A stretch of 64,000 bases of DNA from assembly GCA_031265875.1 (NCBI GenBank), contig JAISCA010000007.1, positions 124,001 through 188,000 on the forward strand, in the 5' to 3' direction. The translations under genes and the position numbers were made by a program. Shown piece after piece: positions 36,577 through 45,333 of the stretch. Source of the stretch: Propionibacteriaceae bacterium. GTDB taxonomy: Bacteria; Actinomycetota; Actinomycetes; Propionibacteriales; Propionibacteriaceae. How positions within the stretch are numbered: position 1 is the stretch's first letter; every line of letters begins with the position of its first letter. A model generated the notes under the pieces. The model ran no database searches. It was given only the letters and a program-made list of their open reading frames with translations, and was not told the origin of the DNA.

Positions 36577-37341
36577 ATGACACACGCTTTCGGGATCGAC
36601 ATCGGCGGTTCCGGCATCAAGGGCGGCTTGGTCGACCTCAAGGTCGGCCAACTGATCGGGGAACGTTGCCGCTTGCCCACGCCCCAACCGGCCACGCCCA
36701 AGGCCGTGGCCAAGGTGGTGGCCAAGGTCATCGATCATTTCGGAGCCGACACCGCCGGCTTGCCGATCGGTCTGACCGTGCCCGCCATCGTCACCCACGG
36801 CTACACCCGTTCGGCCGCCAACATCGACAAGAAGTGGATCGACGCGCCGGTCTTCGAGATCTTCTCGACGGTCTTGGGGCGGCCCGTCTCCGTCCTCAAC
36901 GACGCCGACGCGGCTGGTCTGGCCGAGGTCCACTACGGTTCCGCCCGTGGCAATAATGGCTTGGTCATTGTGACCACTTTGGGCACCGGCATCGGTTCCG
37001 CCCTGATCTACCGGGGGGTGTTGGTGCCCAACGCCGAGCTCGGTCACATCCAAATCGACGGCTTCGAGGCCGAGAAGCGGGCGGCCGCCTCGGTCCGGAC
37101 CAAAGAGGACCTGAGCTGGGCTGATTTCGGCAAACGACTGCAAGAGTTCTATGCCACGGTCGAATTTCTCTTCTCGCCCGACCTCTTCGTGGTCGGGGGC
37201 GGGGTCAGCCGTAACTCGGACAAATTCTTGCCTCTGCTCGACCTCAAGACTCCGATCGTGCCGGCCGCCCTGCGCAACCACGCTGGCATCGTGGGGGCGG
37301 CTTGGGCGGCCGCCCAAGCTCCCGTCGATCCCGACCGCTAG
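36577..37341 (+). CDS. ppgK: polyphosphate glucokinase
   Basis: Phosphorylates glucose using polyphosphate (and often ATP); a hallmark actinobacterial enzyme feeding glycolysis. ROK-like fold: GIDIGGSGIKGGLVDL (phosphate-binding loop), VTHGYTRSAANIDKKW, VLNDADAAGLAEVHYG (catalytic aspartate) and VIVTTLGTGIGSALIYRG, followed by VPNAELGHIQ and VGGGVSRNSDKF. 254 residues, full length. An ATG start with TTGAAA..TGTACG upstream as a possible promoter. With pgi (41.1 kb) and the phosphofructokinase (54.0 kb) in the same window, it points to active hexose use. A strong hairpin terminates it. Confidence 0.94.
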   Translation: MTHAFGIDIGGSGIKGGLVDLKVGQLIGERCRLPTPQPATPKAVAKVVAKVIDHFGADTAGLPIGLTVPAIVTHGYTRSAANIDKKWIDAPVFEIFSTVLGRPVSVLNDADAAGLAEVHYGSARGNNGLVIVTTLGTGIGSALIYRGVLVPNAELGHIQIDGFEAEKRAAASVRTKEDLSWADFGKRLQEFYATVEFLFSPDLFVVGGGVSRNSDKFLPLLDLKTPIVPAALRNHAGIVGAAWAAAQAPVDPDR

Positions 37342-37357
37342 GGCGGCGCCGCCCGAC

Positions 37358-37383
37358 AGGTCCGGCCGCGACGGGCCGGACCT
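37358..37383 (+). terminator. terminator after ppgK
   Basis: AGGTCCGGCC and GGCCGGACCT form a 10-bp perfect stem around a GCGACG loop, 17 bp after the ppgK stop. Directly before it is a second palindrome, GGGCGGCGCCGCCC (37341-37354). Confidence 0.7.
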
Positions 37384-37390
37384 ACCTGCT

Positions 37391-37559
37391 CTAGTGTCCT
37401 GCGCCGGAAGTTCGCCGCGGAAGTGGACGCCAGCCGGGACCCCTGGCGGCGTTGACAAAACGTCCCGACACAACCAATATCGGGACGCTCCGCCGCCTGG
37501 CCAGCCGCCCCGTCTGACGCCCCCTTCTTTCACCCCGAACTTCCGGCGCAGGACACTAG
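37391..37559. repeat. R2 palindromic element, copy 3
   Basis: 169 bp bounded by CTAGTGTCCTGCGCCGGAAG and its inverse CTTCCGGCGCAGGACACTAG; the outer 24 bp match perfectly. The right arm carries CCCCGTCTGACGCCCCCTT, as in copies 1 and 2. The centre holds a second hairpin, CGTCCCGA..TCGGGACG (about 37461-37484). It lies between the convergent ppgK and argS genes, 9 bp before the argS stop. Confidence 0.78.
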
Positions 37560-37567
37560 GTCTGAGG

Positions 37568-39223
37568 TCACATCCGCTCGGGGGCGACGATGCCGAGCAA
37601 GTCGAGGCCTTGGGCTAGGACCTTCTGGGTGGCCCGGCACAGGACTAGGCGCGAGGCCCGGGTCCGGCCGCTCGCCTTCAGCACTGGGCACTGCTCGTAG
37701 AAGGCGCTCAGGGCCGTCGCCAAGTCGTACAGGTAGCCGCACAGACGGTGCGGTTGGAGCTGGTCGGCCACCTCGGCGACGGTGTCGCCGAAGCGGGACA
37801 ACAAGAGGGCCAGGGTCCGCTCGGCCGGTTCGCTTAGCTCCGGGGCCAGCGCTTGAGCGTCGTCCACCAGGTCGCCCTCGGCCGCCGCCCGGCGCAAGAT
37901 CTGATTGGCCCGGGCGTGGGCGTATTGCAGGTACGGGCCGGTGTCCCCGGTCGTGGCCACCATACGGTCGACGTCGAAGACGTAGTCCTTGTGCAATGAG
38001 TTGGACAGGTCGGCGTACTTGACCGCCGCCATGGCGATGGCGGGGGCGGTCTGTTCCTCGGCCGCGTCGAGCAGGGAGTCCAAGGTCACGGCCCGCCCGT
38101 CGCGGGTCTTGAACATCTTGCCGTCGGGGCCCAGCACCGATCCGAAGGCGACGTGCTCGGCCGGCACCGCCGGCGGCAACCAGCCGGCCCGGCGGGCGAC
38201 GGCGAAGAGCTGCTGGAAGTGATGCGCCTGGGGGGCGCCGACGACGTAGATCAAACGTCCGGCCCCCAAGTCACAGACGCGGTGGCGGATGGCGGCCAGG
38301 TCGGTGGCGGCGTAACCGTAGCCGCCGTCCGACTTGCGCACGATCAGGGGCGTCTGGTCGCCCTCGACGAAGACGACCAGGGCGCCGGCGTCTGGGACCG
38401 CGATGCCAGCCCGCTCCAGGTCGGCCGCCACACCGGCTAGGGCGTCGTTGTAGATCGACTCGCCGGCCAGGTCGGCGTCGGTCAGCAGGACGCCGAGACG
38501 ACGGTAGGCCCGGTTGAAACCGGCTTTGGAGACGTCGATCAGAGCCTGCCAGATGGCGCGGGTCGCCCCGTCGCCCGACTGCAGGGCCACGACCCGGCGG
38601 CGGGCCCGGTCGGCGAAGTCGTCGTCGGCCCGGAAATGGGCCTGGGCCCGTTTGTACAACTCGACCGAGCTGTCCAGGGTCAGGCCGGTGGCGTCGATGC
38701 CCTCGTCCAAGATCTGCTCGACCAACATGCCGAACTGGGTGCCCCAGTCGCCGATGTGGTTCTGGGCCACCACCTGGTGCCCCACGCCGCGCAGGACGCG
38801 GGCCAAGCAGTCCCCGATGATAGTGGAACGTAAATTGCCTACATGCATGGGTTTGGCCACGTTGGGGGCGGAGTAGTCGATCACGACTTTGAGCGGCTGC
38901 TCGGTCTGCGGCAGGCCGCCCCTAGGATCAGCCAGCAGGCGGCGGACCTGGCTGGCCAGGACGTCGTCGCGCAGACGTAGATTGATGAAGCCCGGTCCGG
39001 CGATGTCAGGCGGCTGACAGAGATCGGACAGATCGACCTGGTCGATGATCAGCTGAGCCATTTGGCGCGGAGCCACCCCCCGCTCCGGCCCCAGTCTCAG
39101 CGCCACATTGCTCTGGTAGTGCCCGAACTGCGGCTTGGTGGCGGGCCTCAGCTCCGGATCGACCCCGAGGGCATCGGACAGGCGTTGACCCAACTGGGCG
39201 GCGAGAGATGGCATGGGGGACAT
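37568..39223 (-). CDS. argS: arginyl-tRNA synthetase
   Basis: Charges tRNA-Arg. The N-terminal domain (LAAQLGQRLSDALGV, then GHYQSNVALRL) precedes the catalytic core with YSAPNVAKPMHVGNLRSTIIGD (HIGH-type motif), HIGDWGTQFGMLVEQ, ATTDLAAIRHR-type sequence (YAATDLAAIRHRV), and GKMFKTRDGRAVTLDSLLD as the KMSKS equivalent. The C-terminal anticodon-binding helices end in LGIVAPERM. I chose ATG 39223 (MSPMPSL), giving 551 residues; ATG 39214 is also plausible, and the longer upstream reading frame lacks family similarity. Confidence 0.94.
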   Translation of the reverse strand: MSPMPSLAAQLGQRLSDALGVDPELRPATKPQFGHYQSNVALRLGPERGVAPRQMAQLIIDQVDLSDLCQPPDIAGPGFINLRLRDDVLASQVRRLLADPRGGLPQTEQPLKVVIDYSAPNVAKPMHVGNLRSTIIGDCLARVLRGVGHQVVAQNHIGDWGTQFGMLVEQILDEGIDATGLTLDSSVELYKRAQAHFRADDDFADRARRRVVALQSGDGATRAIWQALIDVSKAGFNRAYRRLGVLLTDADLAGESIYNDALAGVAADLERAGIAVPDAGALVVFVEGDQTPLIVRKSDGGYGYAATDLAAIRHRVCDLGAGRLIYVVGAPQAHHFQQLFAVARRAGWLPPAVPAEHVAFGSVLGPDGKMFKTRDGRAVTLDSLLDAAEEQTAPAIAMAAVKYADLSNSLHKDYVFDVDRMVATTGDTGPYLQYAHARANQILRRAAAEGDLVDDAQALAPELSEPAERTLALLLSRFGDTVAEVADQLQPHRLCGYLYDLATALSAFYEQCPVLKASGRTRASRLVLCRATQKVLAQGLDLLGIVAPERM

Positions 39224-39294
39224 TCTTCCACGCCGCTTAAGCCTGGCCGGGGAGGTCACTGGCGGCGCTCCGACCGTAGCTTCGAGCCGGGTTC

Positions 39295-39440
39295 GGCCTG
39301 GCTCAGCGTCGTAACCGCCCTGTCGGTGGGAGATGGTCACGCGATTGGATTGGTACGACCATTTCTCCGGCCTGTCGGATGTCGTAAGTCCCCGGTCGGG
39401 GACCGGGACGTACGCGGTTGACGCGGTTACGACGTTTCTG
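39295..39440. repeat. R3 repeat, copy b
   Basis: The sequence contains AGCGTCGTAACCGCCCTGTCGG (first 20 bases matter), then GGTACGACCATTTCTCCGGC, GATGTCGTAAGTC, a hairpin CCCCGGTCGGGG, GGGACGTACGCGG and GGTTACGACG. The phrase GTCGTAAGTC followed by a hairpin and GGGAC is shared (on the other strand) with the copies at 50.4 and 56.5 kb, and the GTAACCGCCCTGTCGG phrase with 0.9 kb. It fills the gap between argS and the acetyltransferase gene. Confidence 0.55.
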
Positions 39441-39473
39441 GGGCGGGGACGAGGGCGCGGCGGGGAGCTGGGC

Positions 39474-40286
39474 TCACTGTCCGGGGTCCTGCAGGCGGCA
39501 GCTCTCGAAGTGGATGACCGGCTCGAAGCCGAGGTGGTGGTACAACTCCACGGTGGCGGGGTGGTCGGCGAAGACGCCCAGGCTGACGCGGGGCTGGCCG
39601 GTGGCGTTGGCGGTGGACTGGGCCGTCCGGGCGGCCCGGATCAGCAGGGCCCGGCCCAGGCCCCGACCGCGGCACTGGGGCAGGACGCCGAGGGAGCACA
39701 GTTGCGGCGCCCCTTGGGGCAGGGCCCGGCTGGCCGCCACCAGGCCCAGCAGGCGGCCGTCGGCGCGACTGCGCGCGCCCTGCCACCAGATCGCGGCCGG
39801 ATCGCCGGGCAGGTGGCTGGCGCGGGGGTAGGCCGTCGTCATGACGGCGACCATCTCCGGGCCGGACTGGGCCAAGTCCAAGTCGACCAGCTCGACGTCG
39901 TCCGCCGGTTCGGCGGCGATCAGGGGCGGGTGGACCTCGGCGTCGTGGTACATCCAGATCCACGAGCCCCAAGCCTCCCGGCGGTCCAGGCCGGCGGCCC
40001 GCCAGGACCCGGCCGGCGCGGTCACCACCTCGTCGCCGCCGATGACCCCGCTGGCGACCAGGGCCCGTAACAATTGACCGGCCGCCTCGACGGGACCGAC
40101 CACGGCCCGGCCGGCCCCCTCGGTGAAATGGACCTCGGCCGCCGTGGCTAGACCCAGCCGCCAGGCCGGCCCGGTCGGGGCCCCGATCAGCCAGGTCTCC
40201 AGGGCTGGGTGCCGACTAGCCGCCGTGGCCTGGTCGATCGGCTCCAGCTCGGCCACTTCGGCCAGCGCGACCGTCGACTCCTCCAT
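39474..40286 (-). CDS. GNAT-family N-acetyltransferase
   Basis: A 270-residue protein whose C-terminal half is a GNAT domain: LCSLGVLPQCRGRGLGRALLIRAA is the acetyl-CoA-binding motif A (Q/R.xxGxG/A), preceded by WWQGARSRADGRLLGLVAA and followed by VSLGVFADHPATVELYHHLGFEPV (motif B). The N-terminal half (about 120 residues) resembles a decayed second GNAT domain without the glycine loop, an arrangement known from mycothiol synthase-like proteins; I cannot assign the substrate. ATG 40286 has GGGGGC upstream. Stop about 30 bp after the R3 repeat. Confidence 0.8.
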   Translation of the reverse strand: MEESTVALAEVAELEPIDQATAASRHPALETWLIGAPTGPAWRLGLATAAEVHFTEGAGRAVVGPVEAAGQLLRALVASGVIGGDEVVTAPAGSWRAAGLDRREAWGSWIWMYHDAEVHPPLIAAEPADDVELVDLDLAQSGPEMVAVMTTAYPRASHLPGDPAAIWWQGARSRADGRLLGLVAASRALPQGAPQLCSLGVLPQCRGRGLGRALLIRAARTAQSTANATGQPRVSLGVFADHPATVELYHHLGFEPVIHFESCRLQDPGQ

Positions 40287-40359
40287 GCTTGCCCCCACTG
40301 GTGTCCGGCGTCGCAGTGGAGCGTAGCGTAAGTCGTTCGACCGGCGCCGCCCGGCCCGG

Positions 40360-41025
40360 TCAGTGGTTCAGGGCTCGTTCGACGGAGTCGTCGGGCGGGC
40401 CTAGGACCGGTCGGCGGCCGGTGATGACGTCCCAGGTCATCTTGTACAACCCCGGCACCTCGCGCAGCTGATATTTGAGCCAGAGCTGGCCGGCCCGCAT
40501 GGTCTCGTCGCCCACCCCGACGGCGTCCAGGCCGGTGGCCCGACAGGTCGCGATGGCGCGGGGCAGATGGTACGTCTGCGACACCAGGATGGCCCGCCGG
40601 ACGGCGAAGACCTGACGGGCTCTGACACAGGTGGCGTAGGTGTCGGAGCCGGCGAAATCAGACACGATGGCCCAGTCCGGCAAGCCTTGCTCGACTAAGT
40701 AGCGGCGCATCGCCGCGGGCTCGTTGTAGTGGGTCTCCGGGTTCGACCCCGACACGATGACGACTTTGACCTTGCCCGCCAAGTACAGATCCCTGGCCAC
40801 GTCGAGGCGGGCCCGTAGGTATTGCGAGGGGCGGCCGGAGGCGTACACCCCGGCCCCGAAGACGATGGCGACGTCGTGCTCTTCGACCTCCTCCAAGGTC
40901 TGCGTCCGGCCCCGGGCCAAGATGAAGGTGGCCAGCGGGGGAAAGGCCAGGACTAAGACCAGACCGGCCGCCAGCCAGCGCCAAAGCCGGCGACGAGGCC
41001 GGGCGCGGGTGGACTGACGAGCCAT
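40360..41025 (-). CDS. SanA-like DUF218 membrane-anchored protein
   Basis: A 221-residue protein with an Arg-rich N-terminus and one transmembrane helix (WLAAGLVLVLAFPPLATFIL), so the domain should lie outside the membrane. The DUF218 core shows VAIVFGAGVYASGRPSQYLRARLDVA, VIVSGSNPETHYNEPAAMRRYLVEQG, DTYATCVRARQVF and ILVSQTYHLPRAIATCR, closely matching SanA (vancomycin-sensitivity-related envelope protein). The biochemical role of SanA is unsettled. It ends KMTWDVITGRRPVLG, another SanA-like feature. A second DUF218 protein lies at 26.4 kb. Confidence 0.83.
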   Translation of the reverse strand: MARQSTRARPRRRLWRWLAAGLVLVLAFPPLATFILARGRTQTLEEVEEHDVAIVFGAGVYASGRPSQYLRARLDVARDLYLAGKVKVVIVSGSNPETHYNEPAAMRRYLVEQGLPDWAIVSDFAGSDTYATCVRARQVFAVRRAILVSQTYHLPRAIATCRATGLDAVGVGDETMRAGQLWLKYQLREVPGLYKMTWDVITGRRPVLGPPDDSVERALNH

Positions 41026-41130
41026 CGCCCCATCGTAACCGAGCGCTCTGACAGTCCGGCCGTAGCAGCGGAAGGAGCTGAAGTGAAGGTCGACGGTCGG
41101 GCCACCCCGGCGTCGCCTGCGCTCAGGCGG

Positions 41131-42801
41131 TCAGCGGCGGTGGGCCCGGTAGTACGCGATCAAGGCCTGGGTGGAGGGATCCTGGCCGGCCAGGGCCTCG
41201 TCGTCGCCGGCCAGGGCGGGGGCGATCTGGAGGGCCAACTGCTTGCCCAATTCGACCCCCCACTGGTCGAAGGAGTCGATGCCCCAGACCACGCCTTGGA
41301 CGAAGGTGATGTGCTCGTAGAGCGCGATCAATTGACCCATCACCGACGGAGTCAGGGCCTCGGCCATGATCGAACTAGTGGGACGGTTGCCGGGGAAGAC
41401 GCGGGCGGGGACCAATTCCTCGGGCGTGCCCTCGGCCCTGACCTCGTCCGCCGTCTTGCCGAAGGCCAGAGCCTTGGTCTGGGCGAAGAAATTGGCCAGC
41501 AGCAACTCGTGGACGTCCTGGTCGCCGTCGCGCAGGGGCCGGGCCGGGTTGACCAGACCGATGAAATCGGCCGGCACCAGCTGGGTGCCCTGGTGGATCA
41601 ACTGATAGAAGGCGTGCTGCCCGTTGGTGCCCGGCTCGCCCCAGAAGACCTCGCCGGTGGCGACGTCGACCGGGGCTCCGTCCAGTCGCACCCGCTTGCC
41701 GTTCGACTCCATGGTCAGTTGCTGCAGGTAGGCGGCGAAACGGTGGAGGTATTGCGAATAGGGCAAGACGGCGTGGGTGGCCGCCCCCAAGAAGTTACGG
41801 TGCCAGACGTTGATCAGGCCCATCAGAACCGGCAGATTGCGCTCGAAAGGCTGGTGCTGGAAGTGCTGATCGATCAGGTGGAAGCCAGCCAAGAACTCGG
41901 CGAAGCGCTCCGGTCCCAGCGCCACCGCCAGGATGGTTCCGACGGCCGAGTCGACCGAGTAGCGTCCGCCCACCCAATCCCAGAAGCCGAAGGCGTTGGC
42001 TGGGTCGATGCCGAAGTCGGCCACCTTGTCCAGGGCGGTCGAGACGGCCACGAAGTGGCGGGCGACGGCCCGGCGGCGGGACGCCTCGTCGTCCGCCATG
42101 GCCCCGGCCTGGGCCAACTCGCGCCACAGCCACTGGCGGGCCAGCCGGGCGTTGGTAAGCGTCTCCAAGGTGGTGAAGGTCTTGGAGGCCACGATGAACA
42201 AGGTGGTGGCCGGGTCGAGGTCCTGGGTCTGCTCGAAGAGGTCGGCCGGGTCGATGTTGGAGATGAAACGGCACTCCAAGCCGGCTTGGACGTACGGCCG
42301 CAGGGCTTCGTAGACCATGGCCGGACCCAGGTCCGAGCCGCCGATGCCGATGTTGACGAGGGTCCGGATGGGCTGGCCGGTCAGACCGGTCCAGGCCCCC
42401 TGCCGGACCTGCTGGGCGAAGGCGTAGATCCGGTCCAGCACCTGATGCGTCTCGGCCACCACGTCCACTCCCTCGACCAGCAGGGAGTCGGTCCGGGGCC
42501 GGCGTAGAGCGGTGTGCAGGACCGCCCGCCCCTCGGTCAGGTTGATGCGCTGGCCGGAGAACATGGCCTGGCGGCGCCCGGCCAGGTCGACTTCCCGGGC
42601 CAAGTCGAGCAGGCTGGTCAGAACTTCGCCCGTGATCAGGTTCTTGGACAGATCGACCCTCAGGTCGCCGGCCTGGAAGGTTAACTTGACCGCCCGCTCA
42701 CGGTCCTGGTCGAACCAGCGGCGCAGGTCGGGGGCGAAATCTTGGGCCAGCTGGTTGAGCGCGGCCCAGGCCGTGGTGGCGGTGGGGTCGAGGGAGTCCA
42801 T
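41131..42801 (-). CDS. pgi: glucose-6-phosphate isomerase
   Basis: Interconverts glucose-6-phosphate and fructose-6-phosphate. 556 residues, family-typical. Signatures: [19 protein letters not shown] (substrate loop), [17 protein letters not shown] (phosphate-binding SKT..T), [21 protein letters not shown] (PGI signature 1) and [16 protein letters not shown] (signature 2), with the catalytic glutamate and histidine in their usual neighbourhood ([18 protein letters not shown]). The ATG at 42801 was chosen because family similarity starts there; the frame is open upstream but overlaps the divergent HAD gene. Confidence 0.95.
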   Translation of the reverse strand: MDSLDPTATTAWAALNQLAQDFAPDLRRWFDQDRERAVKLTFQAGDLRVDLSKNLITGEVLTSLLDLAREVDLAGRRQAMFSGQRINLTEGRAVLHTALRRPRTDSLLVEGVDVVAETHQVLDRIYAFAQQVRQGAWTGLTGQPIRTLVNIGIGGSDLGPAMVYEALRPYVQAGLECRFISNIDPADLFEQTQDLDPATTLFIVASKTFTTLETLTNARLARQWLWRELAQAGAMADDEASRRRAVARHFVAVSTALDKVADFGIDPANAFGFWDWVGGRYSVDSAVGTILAVALGPERFAEFLAGFHLIDQHFQHQPFERNLPVLMGLINVWHRNFLGAATHAVLPYSQYLHRFAAYLQQLTMESNGKRVRLDGAPVDVATGEVFWGEPGTNGQHAFYQLIHQGTQLVPADFIGLVNPARPLRDGDQDVHELLLANFFAQTKALAFGKTADEVRAEGTPEELVPARVFPGNRPTSSIMAEALTPSVMGQLIALYEHITFVQGVVWGIDSFDQWGVELGKQLALQIAPALAGDDEALAGQDPSTQALIAYYRAHRR

Positions 42802-42954
42802 GGGCCCACTGTAGCGACCATCGGGGCGCTGGCCGACGGTGTCAGCCCGGTGGGCGTTGGAGCGAGTCCGACTACGAGGGTCCGGCGCCGGACCCGGCCG
42901 CGCCGCTCCCAGCCTCGAGGTGACCCGGCGGCTGGCATCTGACAGGCTTGAGCC

Positions 42955-43776
42955 ATGACATGGGACCGACCGATCACCTGCTGGCTGACGGACATGGACG
43001 GCGTTTTGGTGCACGAGGAGACCGCTCTGCCGGGGGCGGCCGAATTCATCGCCGCCCTGGAGCAGTTCAGCCGTCCGTACATCGTCCTGACCAATAATTC
43101 GATCTTCACGGCGCGCGATCTGCGCGCCCGCCTGTTGCGCTCCGGCATCGACGTGCCGGAGCACCGCATCTGGACCTCGGCCCTGGCCACGGCCGAGTTC
43201 CTGGCCGATCAGGCCGAGGGCAGCACCGTCTACGTCATCGGTGAGGCCGGCCTGACCTCGGCCATCCACGAGAAGGGGTTCATCATGAACGACCGGGACC
43301 CCGACTACGTCGTCCTGGGCGAGACCAGGACCTACTCCTTCGAGGCCATCGCCAAGGCCATTCGCTTCATCGAGCAGGGGGCCCGCTTCGTCGCCACCAA
43401 CCCCGATCCGACCGGCCCCTCGAGCGACGGCTCGCTGCCCGCCACCGGGGCGGTGGCGGCTCTGATCTCGACCGCCACCGGGCGTCTGCCGTACTTCGTC
43501 GGCAAGCCCAATCCACTGATGATGCGAACGGCTCTGAACCGGATCGAGGCCCACTCGGAGACCACGGTGATGGTGGGCGACCGGATGGACACCGACATCA
43601 TCTCGGGCTTGGAGGCGGGCCTGCGTACGATCCTGGTCCTGACCGGCTCGACGCAGGAGTCCGACATCCAGACCTTCCCCTACCGGCCCTCGCGGGTGCT
43701 GCCCTCGATCGCCCAAGCGGTCGAGCTAGTGGGCCGTTTCACCCCGCCCGAGCCGCTCGAACTGAGCGCCGACTGA
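42955..43776 (+). CDS. HAD-superfamily phosphatase, NagD-like (subfamily IIA)
   Basis: A 273-residue hydrolase. Motif I is [13 protein letters not shown] (nucleophile and acid aspartates), motif II VLTNNS, the lysine motif is [10 protein letters not shown], and motif III/IV is [19 protein letters not shown]. This is the complete HAD catalytic set with the C2a cap of NagD-like enzymes, which act on small phosphates such as p-nitrophenyl phosphate, UMP or glycerol phosphate; the substrate cannot be told. Divergent from pgi, with 153 bp between. The following 177 bp contain no recognisable feature. Confidence 0.9.
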   Translation: MTWDRPITCWLTDMDGVLVHEETALPGAAEFIAALEQFSRPYIVLTNNSIFTARDLRARLLRSGIDVPEHRIWTSALATAEFLADQAEGSTVYVIGEAGLTSAIHEKGFIMNDRDPDYVVLGETRTYSFEAIAKAIRFIEQGARFVATNPDPTGPSSDGSLPATGAVAALISTATGRLPYFVGKPNPLMMRTALNRIEAHSETTVMVGDRMDTDIISGLEAGLRTILVLTGSTQESDIQTFPYRPSRVLPSIAQAVELVGRFTPPEPLELSAD

Positions 43777-43953
43777 GGTTGGGCCGGCCGTCGGGTGGCC
43801 CGCGCCCGGTGTGACCGGGATGGCCCCTGGTGCGACATCGAGGCGGCGCTGGCGCCGATGGCGATCAGTGACGTACCCGGTACGGCCGGGATGGACTCTG
43901 GAGGGACGTCCGCGGTGGCCGTGATGTGATGGCCACTGGCGGCGGCCCGGCGC

Positions 43954-45168
43954 TCAGACGATCTGCCAGGTGGCGTTGAAGGACTTCTGCGTCATCGAGG
44001 TGATGGCGGAGTAGGCCGCCACCGTCAGCGAGAAACAGCGTCCGCCAGAGGTGGCCCCCCGGTCGTTGATCCGGATGACGGCCGAGCGGCCGGTGTCGGC
44101 GTTGGTGATACGGACCAGGGTGCCGAAAGGCAGGCTGTGGTGCGCCCCCGTCATGGTGTGGGGGCTGAAAACCTCGCCGTTGGCCGTGATCTGGCCTTGG
44201 TCGGTCTTGATGCCCTGGTTGTAGTAATTCACCACGCAGGTGTCGGCCGGGACCGGCGGCGGGCCCGGGTCCGACGTCGGCTGAGTGGTGGTGGGCGGCG
44301 TCGTCGGGGGCGTGCTGGGCTGGCTGGGGGGCGGTTCGGGCGAAGCCGGCGGCTGGACCGGCGGCTCGGGTTGGGTCGGGCCGGAGGTGGCTGGCTGGCT
44401 GGGGGGCGGGTTGGTCGGCTGGGCCGGCTGAGTCGGTGAGGCCGACTTGGTCGGAGTCGGTTGGCCGGGGGACGGGCTGGGCGACGGTGTGGTCGAGCCG
44501 CTGGGCTGACCCGTCGGGCCGCTGGTGGGGTTCTCGCTGGGCCGCTCGGACGGATCGGTCGAGGGGCTGGGCGTCGGTGTCGGAGTCGGGCTGGGGGTCG
44601 GTGTCGGCGTTGGCGTGGGCGTGGCGCTGGGCGTCGGATTGGGCGCGGGCGTGCCCGAGGGCTGCCAGACCGGGCTGTCGGCCATGGTCGGCTGAGCGGG
44701 CGGCGGAGCCGGCTTGGTGGTCGGCTTCTTGGTCGGTTTGGCGGCCGGCGCCGGGGCGGCTGGGACCGTGGGCTGCTCCACCGCCGCGGTCTCAGGCTCC
44801 ACCGCCGTCGCTGTCTCAGTCGGCGTCGGAGTGACGGTGGACCAGGCGGTGGCCGCGCCCGTCGGGCCGGTCGACGGCCGGTTGGGTGAGCTGGCCTGGT
44901 CCGACCGGGGCAGAATGACGATGACCGTGCCCTGGACGATGGGATCGTCCAAGCCGGGCGAGACGACCGCTTTGTCGGTCAGGTCGATGTTGGCGTAGGC
45001 GATGGCGTCAGACACTTGGCCGTGCCACATGGCGACCGAGATGACGTTGCCGGCGTCGATGATGGTGACATCTTTGATCGAGGCTTGGGCGACGCCGACG
45101 CCGCCCAGGGCGACCAGCCCAATGGTCGAGCTGGTGGCCAGGGTGGCCAGATACTTCGAGCGCAGCAT
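43954..45168 (-). CDS. secreted DUF348-RlpA-like protein 1
   Basis: A 404-residue exported protein: signal peptide (YLATLATSSTIGLVALGGVG), one DUF348-type module (VTIIDAGNVISVAMWHGQVSDAIAYA, about 33-85), a 230-residue Pro/Thr/Ser linker with PTPTPTPSPT runs, and a C-terminal double-psi beta-barrel like RlpA/3D proteins (VVNYYNQGI, TANGEVFSPHTMTGAHHSLPFGTLVRITN and VIRINDRGATSGGRCFSL). RlpA-type domains cleave or bind peptidoglycan glycan strands; the DUF348 module is typical of Rpf-like actinobacterial wall proteins. The aspartate of NDRG is present. An R1 repeat lies 48 bp upstream. Confidence 0.85.
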   Translation of the reverse strand: MLRSKYLATLATSSTIGLVALGGVGVAQASIKDVTIIDAGNVISVAMWHGQVSDAIAYANIDLTDKAVVSPGLDDPIVQGTVIVILPRSDQASSPNRPSTGPTGAATAWSTVTPTPTETATAVEPETAAVEQPTVPAAPAPAAKPTKKPTTKPAPPPAQPTMADSPVWQPSGTPAPNPTPSATPTPTPTPTPSPTPTPTPSPSTDPSERPSENPTSGPTGQPSGSTTPSPSPSPGQPTPTKSASPTQPAQPTNPPPSQPATSGPTQPEPPVQPPASPEPPPSQPSTPPTTPPTTTQPTSDPGPPPVPADTCVVNYYNQGIKTDQGQITANGEVFSPHTMTGAHHSLPFGTLVRITNADTGRSAVIRINDRGATSGGRCFSLTVAAYSAITSMTQKSFNATWQIV

Positions 45169-45215
45169 GACTCTCCCGGGGAAGTACGGACGTCACGACG
45201 CAGCACACGTTATGC

Positions 45216-45290
45216 GCGATTGAGGCGAACGGCAAGCTCCCACGCTTGTGAGCGAGCCGATTGAAGTGTTCGAGACCCGTCAGGGTCGAC
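45216..45290 (+). repeat. R1 structured repeat, copy C
   Basis: GCGATTGAGGCGAACGG, hairpin CAAGC..GCTTG, GAGCGAGCCGATTGAAGTG, hairpin GACCC GTCA GGGTC, then GACATCC. The stem of the second hairpin differs from copies A and B on both strands. It lies between the two rlpA-like genes. Confidence 0.75.
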
Positions 45291-45333
45291 ATCCGGCGCG
45301 ATCAAAGCAGCGGGTGCGACAGACCGGAAGGAT

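Noticed and set aside
42802..43716. upstream extension of pgi
   Set aside because: Lies antisense to the HAD gene and shows no isomerase similarity; ATG 42801 starts the family match.
43777..43953. possible repeat or terminator after the HAD gene
   Set aside because: Several GGGATGG-like phrases occur, but no clear hairpin or shared repeat could be supported.
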